Source: Exaiptasia diaphana (Eukaryota > Cnidaria > Anthozoa > Actiniaria > Aiptasiidae). Taken from it: a stretch of 64,000 nucleotides of DNA. The notes under the pieces are model-generated. The model saw only the letters and a list, made by a program, of their open reading frames with translations. It did no database searches and had not been told where the DNA came from. The stretch spans positions 234,447 to 298,446 of the forward strand of contig NW_018388147.1 in assembly GCF_001417965.1 (NCBI RefSeq), in the 5' to 3' direction. The translations under genes and the position numbers were made by a program. This document shows positions 54,467-64,000 of the stretch, in pieces (the stretch's first letter is position 1; each line of letters begins with the position of its first letter).

Positions 54467-55791
54467 TTGCTTACAACATACATCCTGCAGTGAGTTAGCG
54501 ATAACTTTGGCGTCCAAAAGAGCTGTTATTTGAAAGATTTCTTTGGTTTTTGTGATTTTCAAATTAAAAAGTGAAATCAATACTGAATTGTTTGAGATAA
54601 CAGGTACATGTTATGGGAAAGTATTCGATACTTTGTGGTCATTTATCAGATTCGTAATTAAATCGAACGCCCTACAATACAATATGTTCTAGAGCTAAAA
54701 GCCATTGAATTTCAGTGAAATAAAAATACCGGAAAATTACAATTTTACACAACCTATAGTGGATACGAACTCTCTTTCTAAAATAAAAGTAAAAATTATA
54801 TGCAAAAATATATTTCGCGTTTTGTCCGTAATGATCTTGGTAAATAAATTGTAACTTTCGCGCTACCGTTAAAATGCAACAAGTTCAATTGATCTCTTGT
54901 TATTTCAATCTTAAAGAAAAAACGTTCAAATTCATGAAACCATTAAGAGTCTCTTAGTGGGTTAAGAAGAGCTACATTAACGATCGTTACTCCATGTAAT
55001 AGAATTCCTATAATACGCTCGATGATGTCATAAAGTAATAATTTAGACTTCTAATAAAAATATTTTTCAAGTAATAATGGTGTTTTTTGAGTGCCAACAG
55101 ACTAAACAGCGGAAATTATAAAATTTAAAACGCAGAAGTCCGAAATGAAAAACAAGAAATTGTTCAAGAAATTCACTGCCAGTTTTTCACTATTTTCAAT
55201 AAATAAATGATGATGATTTCATGTTTTTTACTTGTGTACAATAGTCCCTAAAGAATTAGTCATAGTAAAAAAAAAATCAAGTTCACTATATATAGCTAAA
55301 CCACACATAGCTTGTGATTTAACGTTCACTGAAAATCTTTTATTTGTCCCCTCTATGACAGCAAGAAAGAGTTCCGCTAGTCTACGGTTAAAAAGGTTAA
55401 GATGTCCACATCGCTATCACAAAAGATAATAGAAATGTATTAAGACTCGAACTTGGAAGTTGTATCAGTCCATATCGTAGTGATCTTAGCCTAATAACTA
55501 TGCGCCAATCACGAGCAAGAAAATGATGCCGTCCAAGTCACTATGGTGCCGAGTATCACTCGTGTTTTTTCCGTTTCATTGGTGAGATGGGTTAACTTGG
55601 TTCTTATCGCTTCGCCTCTAGCGTCCACGACAAGACGTTAAAAGGAGCTCAGCTTGCTGTAGTCACATTAGGTGTTCAACCCGTTCACTTCACATCATCC
55701 ATTGATACACTATTGGTGAAAGAACTCTCTGAATCTATCATTTCCAAGAAAAAAAGAAAGATTTTTCAAGAAACTGGAAGATATTTTCACG

Positions 55792-56553
55792 ATGCGGATG
55801 TCATGTGCTTCAGTATCTTTTCCTCCAGAAAACCCCTATCCTTCGTACCAGCCTCCAAGCCACGATCCATCAGCCATGAGTATGTACGGTCCTCAACCAA
55901 GTACTTTACCCACTGCAGTTTCTCATTGTGGTAAAATGGAGCCACGTTTAATGAACGTTAACGTCAGCTCGTCATATCATGGCTTAAATGGTGTTAATTC
56001 CATGGCACCTATGCTTACTCATGACCGTGGCCCACCTCCACCGCTACCTCTAGACTTTGGTGTCGACTCGTCAAAACTACGCGAGCTGGAAGCGTTTGCA
56101 ACACAGTTCAAACTGCGTCGAATTAAACTTGGTTACACGCAGACTAACGTCGGAGCTGCTCTGGCTGCTGTACATGGTACTGATTTCAGTCAAACTACAA
56201 TTTGCCGTTTTGAAAATCTACAATTGAGCTTTAAAAACGCTTGTAAACTGAAACCAATTCTTGATCGTTGGCTGGAAGAGGCAGAGCGCACTGGAGGCGC
56301 CTGTGGGGAGAAGTTTGGCTCAGAGAGACGCCGTAAACGAAGGACAACTATTGGTCTTGCTGCCAAAGAAGCCCTGGAGAACCATTTTATGAAACAAACC
56401 AAACCTTCGTCTCCCGAGATCGTTCGAATCGCCGATGGTCTTCGGCTCGATAAAGAAGTAGTTAGGGTATGGTTCTGCAACCGCCGACAACGGGAGAAAA
56501 GAGTGAAAACTTCGCTAAACCTGCATAACTTCTTGGGTTACAAGACTGAATGA
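55792..56553 (+). CDS. POU1: POU class 1 (Pit-1 type) homeodomain transcription factor
   Basis: A 253-residue, single-exon nuclear factor. The N-terminal 85 residues are Pro/Ser/Met-rich (activation-type). The POU-specific domain spans about 92-166 ([49 protein letters not shown]). After a short Glu/Gly/Ser linker comes the homeodomain, about 179-239 ([49 protein letters not shown]). [10 protein letters not shown] and the [20 protein letters not shown] tail match POU1F1 rather than classes 2 to 6. Binding is to octamer/TATNCAT-like DNA; in cnidarians class 1 factors are linked to sensory structures (established for jellyfish). The start is the first of two close Met codons (55792, 55798). Poly(A) signals lie near 57014. 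The gene is intronless here, unlike vertebrate POU1F1. Confidence 0.95.
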   Translation: MRMSCASVSFPPENPYPSYQPPSHDPSAMSMYGPQPSTLPTAVSHCGKMEPRLMNVNVSSSYHGLNGVNSMAPMLTHDRGPPPPLPLDFGVDSSKLRELEAFATQFKLRRIKLGYTQTNVGAALAAVHGTDFSQTTICRFENLQLSFKNACKLKPILDRWLEEAERTGGACGEKFGSERRRKRRTTIGLAAKEALENHFMKQTKPSSPEIVRIADGLRLDKEVVRVWFCNRRQREKRVKTSLNLHNFLGYKTE

Positions 56554-57029
56554 ACTCACTGTATCATAGTGAATGGAAGTTTTGTAAATATCAGAAACAC
56601 TTACGCACTGAGTTCAGCATGCATTTCTATGTTTAAGCAAACGACAAACGTTTACTGATTTCATGAACAATAAAAAAGGAAGTTGTTAATTAAAACATAA
56701 TTCGAGAACAAATAATCACAATGCGATTAAAAGCTCTCGAATGCTGTAAAATATGTACAATTGGCCTATTGTAATGGACAATAACTTCACAACAATGCTA
56801 TGATGGAATGCTTTTGAATCGAAACTATGTACTTGAATGGAAACTTTCTTAATTGAAACATTGTTCCACATGCACGATTATTGCATGATCAACGCACAGC
56901 TAATATAAGTAGTATACCGGGATGAGAATCGACCATCAGACTATGTTACATCTGTAATCATTACTAATTGCTTGTTTTGGGTTGTTTACGATGTTACATC
57001 TTTATTCTTTTGAAATAAATAAACATGGC

Positions 57030-58880
57030 TGTAGAAGAGAGTTGTTATAGCTTCATTTTTATTAGAGAAAAGCTGAGAATTCGAAGCAATTACATGCGCG
57101 CTTGGGGTGCAACTGTCTCAATTAAAATGGGAGGCGCTGTCACATTTAATATGTCATATTATCTCTGTAGAACACGGATACAAAGACTATCCAACATTGA
57201 CAAGATGATATCGTGATTTCATAAGTTTAAACCAGGAAACCCGTGGCTTTTACGATAAACGATGCTCAATTCACGCACTGTATTCAAAGAAAATTTAATT
57301 CTCTTTGGGTTAACAAAGACACAAAAAAGGACAACAAGAAGATAAATAACAGGTTATAGTTCCTGTTTGTGAAATCAAAGGCAAAGTAAAGTCTACAATC
57401 GTTCAGTAATAGAGCTCATGCCGCGCTGTAGTCGATAAGAACCAGCGTGAGCCCGCTAGAATAATAGGCGAGGTGGAAATTATCTCTCTTAGAAGGTAAT
57501 TTCAAGTAGATAGCATTTAAGCCCAGACTCAATGAAATAGGAATTTGAATATTTACCAAAGTCTTAAGGTTTAACTCAGATAAACGCGTTGAAATCTGAA
57601 GAGAACACTTGATTGAAATGAAGGATAAAGATTTTGAAGAATACGTTTTTGGGTAGAAATTCTTAATGACAGTTCTATAGGATACAGATTGATGGTTTTT
57701 TGTAATCTTTGTGTAATTGTTTGACCGCAAATAGAACGACATAACAAAATTATATATTGGATCGTCTTTTCAAATATTCATCGCTATTGAATTTAAGCAT
57801 ATTCCAAGATGAAGACAAGAATAGCAGACGCCAGTACGATTAATACATTACAGAGAACGCGACTACACCGCGTTTGACCAAAACTACGTACCTAACGCCT
57901 TGCGTACTGCATAGGAATAGGTTTAACGATTGAATTCATATGAAATTAACTTTGATGAAGAAATATAACTTGTACAAACGCACCGTTAGCAAGCCCATTA
58001 GCTGTACAAGTATTTGATAGTTGTAATTATGGATGAAATCTAAGGAATAGTTATATAGTAAAGACCGCATTACAGCTAACAAACAAATCACGCAAAATAG
58101 ACACCGCCGAAAACAACAACTGAATGTAGGGCTGTCAAAGCATTGTTACAAAATGTAACACTTAACGAATGCAACAAAAAAACAATACAATTCTTCGCGC
58201 ACGTAGATCTAAGCTCATTTGCCTTGAGAATGTACAGTTCATAGTGAGAGTCCGGCTTTTTTCAAGTTGCCGTTACAAACTGCGGTAAATTATGGTGCGA
58301 CTGGTTTGCAGTTTTAACTTAAAAGATATTGCATTCACAATAAACTGTAGGACAAAAACAAGTTTAACTTGGATTTTTTTTTTATTGACATGATTTGTGG
58401 AAAAACTGACAAAGAGAAAGTTTTACGCGAGTTTAGTCCCCCCAAAAAGACAAACGCAGACATTTCTTGTTGATCTACAGGTGTTTGTGGTTCGTGTTTT
58501 CAAATCGCACTGAAGACGTGTTCTTGTTTTCAAGGAGATTTGACACAATCCTTGCATGTTAACCGGACAAAGGAGGGAAACCGGTCAAACAGCGGGGCGA
58601 CGGCATGACGGATATATGTATGGGAAACTAATCAAATCGATTAGACTGATTACATTCATGGCGTTTTGTGGTGATAAAAAATGTCATAGTGGAATATTGT
58701 GAGTTTCAAATAAACTTCAAAATAGGAAAACAACGTAGGGAAATCGTTATTTGACGAAAATCAATCGATATGAATGATTCTTCTTTTTTATCGCATGCAA
58801 AGACCATATAGGCACGCAGAGTTAAGAAAACCGAAAGAGAGAGAGAGAAGAAAAGACGGATAAAAATTAAATAAAAAAAG
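57030..58880. other. Non-coding stretch
   Basis: Nothing is recognised apart from a few AT-driven open frames and a poly(T) at 58375-58385. Confidence 0.4.
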
Positions 58881-58952
58881 TCATTTCCTCCAGTGGGGAA
58901 TCGATGTCGGATCACTAGGTTAACAATGTGCTCCACTTGACCACGCTCGCTT
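58881..58952 (-). mobile_element. tRNA-like SINE head
   Basis: The minus strand has GCGAGCGTGGTCAAGTGGAG (A-box-like) and CGACATCGATTCCCCAC (B-box-like), about 35 bases apart, and then a T-run (GACTTTTTTT). It lacks a proper acceptor stem, so it is a tRNA-derived repeat, not a tRNA gene. Confidence 0.55.
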
Positions 58953-58992
58953 AAATAATAGACCACTTTCACCAAATAAACTACACCAATTT

Positions 58993-59135
58993 TTAGTTAG
59001 CGCGAGGTTAAGACCAATTATCGAGACAGCATATAAGAACCGAAATCCATTCGACGCCTCTGCTTTACAGAATATCTTTGGACAATCATCTCATTATTTT
59101 TTTCGATGTTATGCTAAGGGTTCGAATCCCAGATT
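58993..59135 (+). mobile_element. SINE-like repeat with B-box, same family as 25.3, 27.0 and 47.4 kb
   Basis: The ordered blocks TTAGTTAGCGCGAGGTTAAG, ACCAATTATCGAGACAGC, AACCGAAATCCATTCGACGC, CTTTACAGAATATC and finally GGGTTCGAATCCCAG agree with the other three copies. It is heavily diverged, so probably old. Confidence 0.6.
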
Positions 59136-59545
59136 GTTCGTCCTACTCTAGTTTCCATTCATTTTTTAATTCTCTTTTCTTTTCCAACACCAGTACCATT
59201 TATTTCAATACGTTTTCGACAAATTGTAATGTGTTTTCTAAAAAAATAAGCAAAATGCACCTTTTCTATATTTTTTGAAAGAAGTGGTATGTTTTCTCTT
59301 CCAACTAATGTATCTGATACTGACACAGGAAGCCCACCTAGTCAGAACTGTGGTAGTTTTCATAGTCATCTTGCTCCGCTATTTTGATGTTACGGAGTGG
59401 GAAGTATCCTACTTTTCTCTTCAGTTCACCCTGAAAATAAGACAAAACGACGTGAGACTTTAGAATGACCACAGGAAAAAATTCAGCTCAGCGCATGAAA
59501 GACAAGAAACCAGACGAAAAACAGCAAAATAATTTTTATGTATTT

Positions 59546-62157
59546 TCATACTTTCATCATCCCATCTCTGTTTGTATATTGTAGCTTTCGAATACGTTGT
59601 CCTTTTAGTAGCCTTAGCTCATCATCGTTCCGAGGCTCATACGATTTTGTTACGATGCCAAACCGAGGTTGCGCCGAATCGGAAAACGAGCTGAAATCGG
59701 AACTCGAGCTGTCCTCTGAAACAAAAAAGCGATAATTATCTTGGAAAAGTCTTGTACTATAAAAAAAAACATCGATATCCAAGTACCTGAAAAATCTTCT
59801 TCACTTCCTGTCTGCTCTCCTGGATGCTCATTGGCTAGACTGTTGCTAGGGACGATGAAGCATCCCCAAACAATAATAATCCAACCAATGAAAAGACTGA
59901 ATGATATCAGCCCCAGTCCCTTATCAGTGTTAAAGAAATGTGCCCAGCATATGAAATAGCCATTTTGGCTCATATCAATGAAATAAACATCACTGCCATC
60001 ACCATCATGGTTGCCAAGGATACAGTCATCAACATGATCGTCTGGATTTGAAGTGAGACACTGAATGGTGTCAATATCCTCTTGTTACACCAATTAAAGA
60101 TATATCTTTCGTCACCACTAGCAACCACTGAGGTGTCTGTACCCCAGCCGTCATCACAAACACATGTGGAACCAACATGCTGACCATGGTTGCAATTGAG
60201 AGGTACCTGTACAAAATAAATAAACTTACATTAGTTCATTGTGATGACGGCCACTAACAATAACTGTAATATTTGATGAAATATTCTCCTTCATGGTTCC
60301 CTGTGCAATCTTGAAAGTTAGCTGTGCCTTTGCATCGAAGTGAGACAACTGTTGTATGTGCAGTTATACAAAGCTTCTTTTACACCTACAGAAAACTATT
60401 CACAGTTATTCATATCCTTGCTTGCTCAGTGCTTTTCTCTTTTTGATGATTTAGCAAGAAACCATGAAGTTCACTACAGAATTGGTATCCATGGCATTAT
60501 ACTTTCTTGTTAAATATTTTAATACTTACTGGGTTAATCTCTTTAATATCCTCCAGGTTCACTCTTTTCTTGGCCAGTGAACTGTGATCACTCCTGTCCA
60601 GCAGAAATTTTTTCTGTTTGTCTGTTAGTTTGTCACCAATAAGACTCTTGCACTCGTTATGGTCCTTGTCAAATGCCTGGAAAATACCATTGATTCTGTA
60701 TTGTACTGTATGTTGTGTGCAGACAAACTGATCCTAAATTGGTACCATTTTTATGCACGGTTCCTTTATTATCTCCAACAGATTATTTTGTATGTCTATG
60801 CAAGCCCTTGACTCCACACAGCAAAAAAATTGTATTAATAAACTGAGATCATGATGGCTACAGTATGGCAAATCACAGCACAAAAATGCTATCAAGCATC
60901 TAACTCACTATTTCTGGTACTTCTTTGTCTTTCATCTTGGTATAACAATTATGCACAGGTATACACTTGCCACGTTCTTTATCAAAGAATGATCTAAATC
61001 CATTGTATTTTTCCAGGCAGTCAACTGGTTTACACTCATTTCGTGGATCAAGGTCCACTCCTTTGCAAGTGCTGAAACCACCACCAAAACCAGTTACTGG
61101 AAAAAAAGCAATAAATGTAAATAACAATGTGGCATTGAAACACATACAGCCAAAGGTGCCATTACTTTTGGACAGAAATTTAAACCTGAAAAAATGATTT
61201 CAGAAGCCAGTCAGACATGACCAGATCTTACTTGTTGTCATTGGTTAACTTACATGCTTGTTTCCAGCCAATTTCTTTGCGTGGTTCAGTGGTATTAAAC
61301 AGCACAATATGCTGTACTTTCTGCTTGTTTACTTTAAGAAGAAAGTGGCACTTACCAACCCTGTCCATAGGATACTGAAAGATGAGAACATGATTTTAAA
61401 GATGTATGAAATGAATTGTAATATTTGAATTTTTTTGGAAACAAAAACACTGACTTACTGTTGTTGGAAAAAGGAATGATATGTTGTGGACTTTTTTAGG
61501 GTGAATTATAACTTCATTGCCTCCAATTAATACCATGGACTGCAATAAAAAAATGGAAAACAAAAACTTAATTGTAAAGCAGAAGAGTGCATACCATGAG
61601 CCACATATCTTACTTGGCAGTCCAGGTCTCCTCTCTCTACTTCCCAACAGCAGCGAGGTTTTCCTGATGAGACAGTGAGCTTTCGTCCTGCGTCATTTGC
61701 AACAGCTAGATCTGTAACAACAATTACCAAATAGTAAGTTTACATGTAATAACATTATAACATTCACCTTGCACTTCCTGTACTTCAGCAACACTGGCAC
61801 TAAATACATTGCCAGTGATAACACTGTCCACAGCAATAGATCTACAATTTTGCCTTCATCGAAGACAGGTTAACCTGACTTGGTGTTCACTGACTGTTAC
61901 TTACAGAACTGTAGAGCATAGCTGTCAGCATTCACAGGTAACACACCAGAATCCTGAATAGAAAATTGATAAGCTTATGTAGCCTTCATTGAAGCCTTTT
62001 GGCGTATCTATTCTAACTGTAAGTACCATTTGAAAAACTACATTTCAATGGACGCCTTTTTTACCTCTACATGGATGATACTCAGTGCTGGATGGAGAAA
62101 GATTAAGTTTACAACAAAAAGAAGTAAAATATCGTTATGGCGAAAAACTCGACTCAT
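59546..62157 (-). CDS. Single-pass membrane protein with EGF-like module; apparent frameshift
   Basis: Nine exons: 62157-62065, 61953-61905, 61711-61614, 61539-61459, 61374-61254, 61096-60909, 60676-60530, 60206-59787, 59715-59546 (about 455 residues). Exon 1 encodes a signal peptide (MSRVFRHNDILLLFVVNLIF). The ectodomain is Cys-containing and of unknown fold (KPRCCWEVERGDLDC, KGVDLDPRNECKPVDC, RGKCIPVHNC), followed by an EGF-like module (LNCNHGQHVGSTCVCDDGWG). After an acidic region comes a membrane segment (LGLISFSLFIGWIIIVWGCF) and a Ser/Asp-rich cytosolic tail. I do not recognise the family. Within exon 8 the EGF part (ending FNWCNKR) and the following part (DIDTIQCLTSNPDDHVDDC) are in different frames. 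The exon is 420 bases where phase needs 421, so one base is missing near 60085. All splice sites are good, which favours a sequencing indel over a dead gene. Confidence 0.72.
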
Positions 62158-62349
62158 GAGCAGCTCTTGAAATCGACAACAATACCGCTACTACTAGCTC
62201 AGTTATAGCTCCTTTTACTTAGTAGCTTAGTAGTTTTTGGCTAGAAATAATATTTCTAAAAGCATTCTAAACCTACGCTTTGAAAAAAAATAGGCCAGCA
62301 AGAGAGAAGGAAAACTGTCCAAAAGATCAAAAGAAATTTCGCCATGTTT

Positions 62350-62357
62350 TGACGTCA
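62350..62357. promoter_or_regulatory. Palindromic CRE (TGACGTCA)
   Basis: A perfect TGACGTCA lies about 190 bases upstream of the membrane protein start codon, next to CGCCATGTTT. CREB/ATF-type binding is the usual reading of this 8-mer. Other TGACGTCA sites in the window lie in repeats (about 26740 and 47106) or in non-coding DNA near 30843 and 31371. Confidence 0.45.
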
Positions 62358-62379
62358 TAAACAACAGGAAGCCCAATTT

Positions 62380-64000
62380 GGACTGTCACATCTTAAGTAA
62401 AATTATTTTACAAGTTCATTTAAAACGCGTTCAGATCAGGAGAAGCAGGAAATTTGTTTATCATATAGGAAATTGCTTTGACAAGCTGTAGAAAAAGACA
62501 AGACATAATGGAGCCTCGATTCTTCTGAATAAATTATGGTTGTTTTTCTCAACGGAACTCGAAGAAGAAAAAAATGAAAAACAGAAATTTATGAAAACCA
62601 CTTAACTAAAAGAAAATGGAAATAAATTAATTCATCTTGAAACATCGAATAAAACGAATTCACGCATTGGAAACTATGAATAGTTAAGAGAATGATTCAA
62701 ATATGAATGAATGAATGATTTCCGAAAACCGTTATTTTTTACAAAGGTGAACAAGATTTAAAATAATAAAAGGAACGTGTTATTGAATTGATTAAGGCAT
62801 TGCTTTATTAAGATAAATTTAACTTCAAATTTTCGTGACGCAATCCATGTCCCTGCAGTCAATTCAATCGGGGGTTGTCATGGAACCCCTCAATTTTCCC
62901 ACCATGTTTGATCTGATGTGGATTTCAAGGGGTTTGTAGTGTTTCAACTCCAATGAAGACCAAATTAGGGTGGTAAATTACAGAACACCCGCCAGTCTTT
63001 TGAAAAAAGGTGTGGTCAAAAAACTCCGGAATTCTGTAAAGTTATCGCGCAAAATTCGAGTTTTTAGTGTCAGTTTCAGTTGTATGACTCGATTAGTTAC
63101 ATCAAGATCATATAACAGTGCTATTTGTATGTCGAATTTCAAGGAAATCTGTTTGATATCTCGTAAAGATTGTTTTCCTTGCACTGGCTCCATGCTGCGG
63201 GGGTACCTTTATTAACTTGCTTCATCAATGGTCATCAATGTATTTGATACTTTGATAATGTCCGTGGTCGGGTGTATTTAAAAGGGAACAACCAGGAAAC
63301 AACACTCTAGTGGCTTCTTGAGTTTCACTTCAGGTAGACCAAACGCCCGATTCCATTTATTCTGTCAAACTTCCTCACCTGAAGTTAGAAATGACACGGT
63401 TTTGCAATCACAAAAGTTATTTTACATAATCAAGAATATCAAGTTTCAACTTACACCTGTTTGATCGAGTGCAGTCAAGAAGTTTAATGATTTTTTCATG
63501 TTTAAGCTGTTCAGTCAGTCAGTTAGTAAAACAAAAAAGTTCTCCTTTAAACATCGCAGCCTAAAGTGTCTTGATGTAAAATACTGTTTTGTTTAGATAA
63601 CATATTTAATGCATAACGAACGCAATTCATTTCTGCCTTAAAAGATGGCATAAATAACCTTAGGCAACGTCGAAATGGCCTATCAGTTTGCTCATATCCA
63701 AGATTGTAGTCTTGATGTATTAGTTGAAGTCTTATCACAAACAGGTGTCAACAACATGATAAGGTGAGCGGCAAAGTGTGCCATTTAACTTCCACAGTCG
63801 TTGACAACGACCACAAAAAAACATCGGCGCTCAGTTAACGTCTGAAATCGCGTTCAGATAACTTTAGAAACTAGTTAAATGCAAAAATAACGTACACAAA
63901 AAAAGCTTGGAGTTCGAATAGTGTAAAAGAGTGCAATGAAATCCAAAACTGGACCGTCTGCTACTAAGACGATTGAACCAATCTTCCCCACCACTTAAAG
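62380..64000. other. Non-coding right flank
   Basis: I see no exon with both splice signals and family resemblance. Short open frames at 62970-63215 and 63547-63738 are unsupported. Confidence 0.4.

Noticed and set aside
57416-57742. 108-codon minus-strand frame
   Set aside because: Ser/Leu/Asn-rich composition expected from AT-rich DNA, with no recognisable domain.
1-64000. CRISPR array, operon or prokaryotic insertion
   Set aside because: No regularly spaced repeats of the right size, no Shine-Dalgarno-led gene strings; all real genes are eukaryotic in structure.

Overview
The window is eukaryotic, AT-rich animal DNA: spliced genes with GT-AG introns, AATAAA signals, short inverted-repeat elements, tRNA-derived SINE-like repeats and microsatellites. 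The gene set (an alpha-type nicotinic receptor, an atypical peptide-type GPCR, a POU class 1 factor, uronyl 2-O-sulfotransferase, J-domain and BAG co-chaperones, secreted 8-Cys mini-peptides) fits an early-branching metazoan. A cnidarian, most likely an anthozoan (anemone or coral), is my best inference; the species cannot be named from sequence alone.

Layout. 0.2-8.0 kb: the 5' part of a RING/B-box gene on the minus strand. Its 6.2-kb intron holds two plus-strand genes for small secreted 8-cysteine peptides that share one cysteine framework. 9.1-13.5 kb: a complete eight-exon nicotinic receptor subunit (+), facing a large intronless disordered protein gene (-, 13.8-16.1 kb). 17.3-20.6 kb: a two-exon class A GPCR (-) without the DRY arginine. 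20.6-31.6 kb: mostly non-coding, with tandem repeats, a 1.6-kb dispersed repeat and a run of perfect TTCTAGAA (heat-shock-element type) sites. 31.7-38.9 kb: an Hsp70 co-chaperone group, namely a BAG-domain gene (-) and a DNAJB gene (+) sharing a divergent promoter, then a second, intronless DNAJB-type gene (-) with a near-perfect heat-shock element at its 5' end. 39.9-45.7 kb: uronyl 2-O-sulfotransferase (-), which appears to carry a guanine deaminase gene (-) in its first intron; the deaminase lacks its middle third at a single N. 45.2-50.7 kb: a repeat-rich stretch with paired palindromes, a nested insertion, a GGAATCC foldback and a SINE. 55.8-56.6 kb: an intronless POU1 (Pit-1 class) gene. 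59.5-62.2 kb: a nine-exon single-pass membrane protein with an EGF-like module (-) and an apparent one-base frameshift.

How the genes work together. The clearest functional unit is the co-chaperone group. BAG proteins (nucleotide exchange) and DNAJB proteins (ATPase stimulation) act on the same partner, Hsp70, and the block carries several heat-shock-element-like sites. No Hsp70 gene lies in the window. The other genes look like independent single-copy loci.

Limits. Gene models rest on reading splice sites, checking reading phase and recalling family sequences. No alignment, transcript or database search was run.
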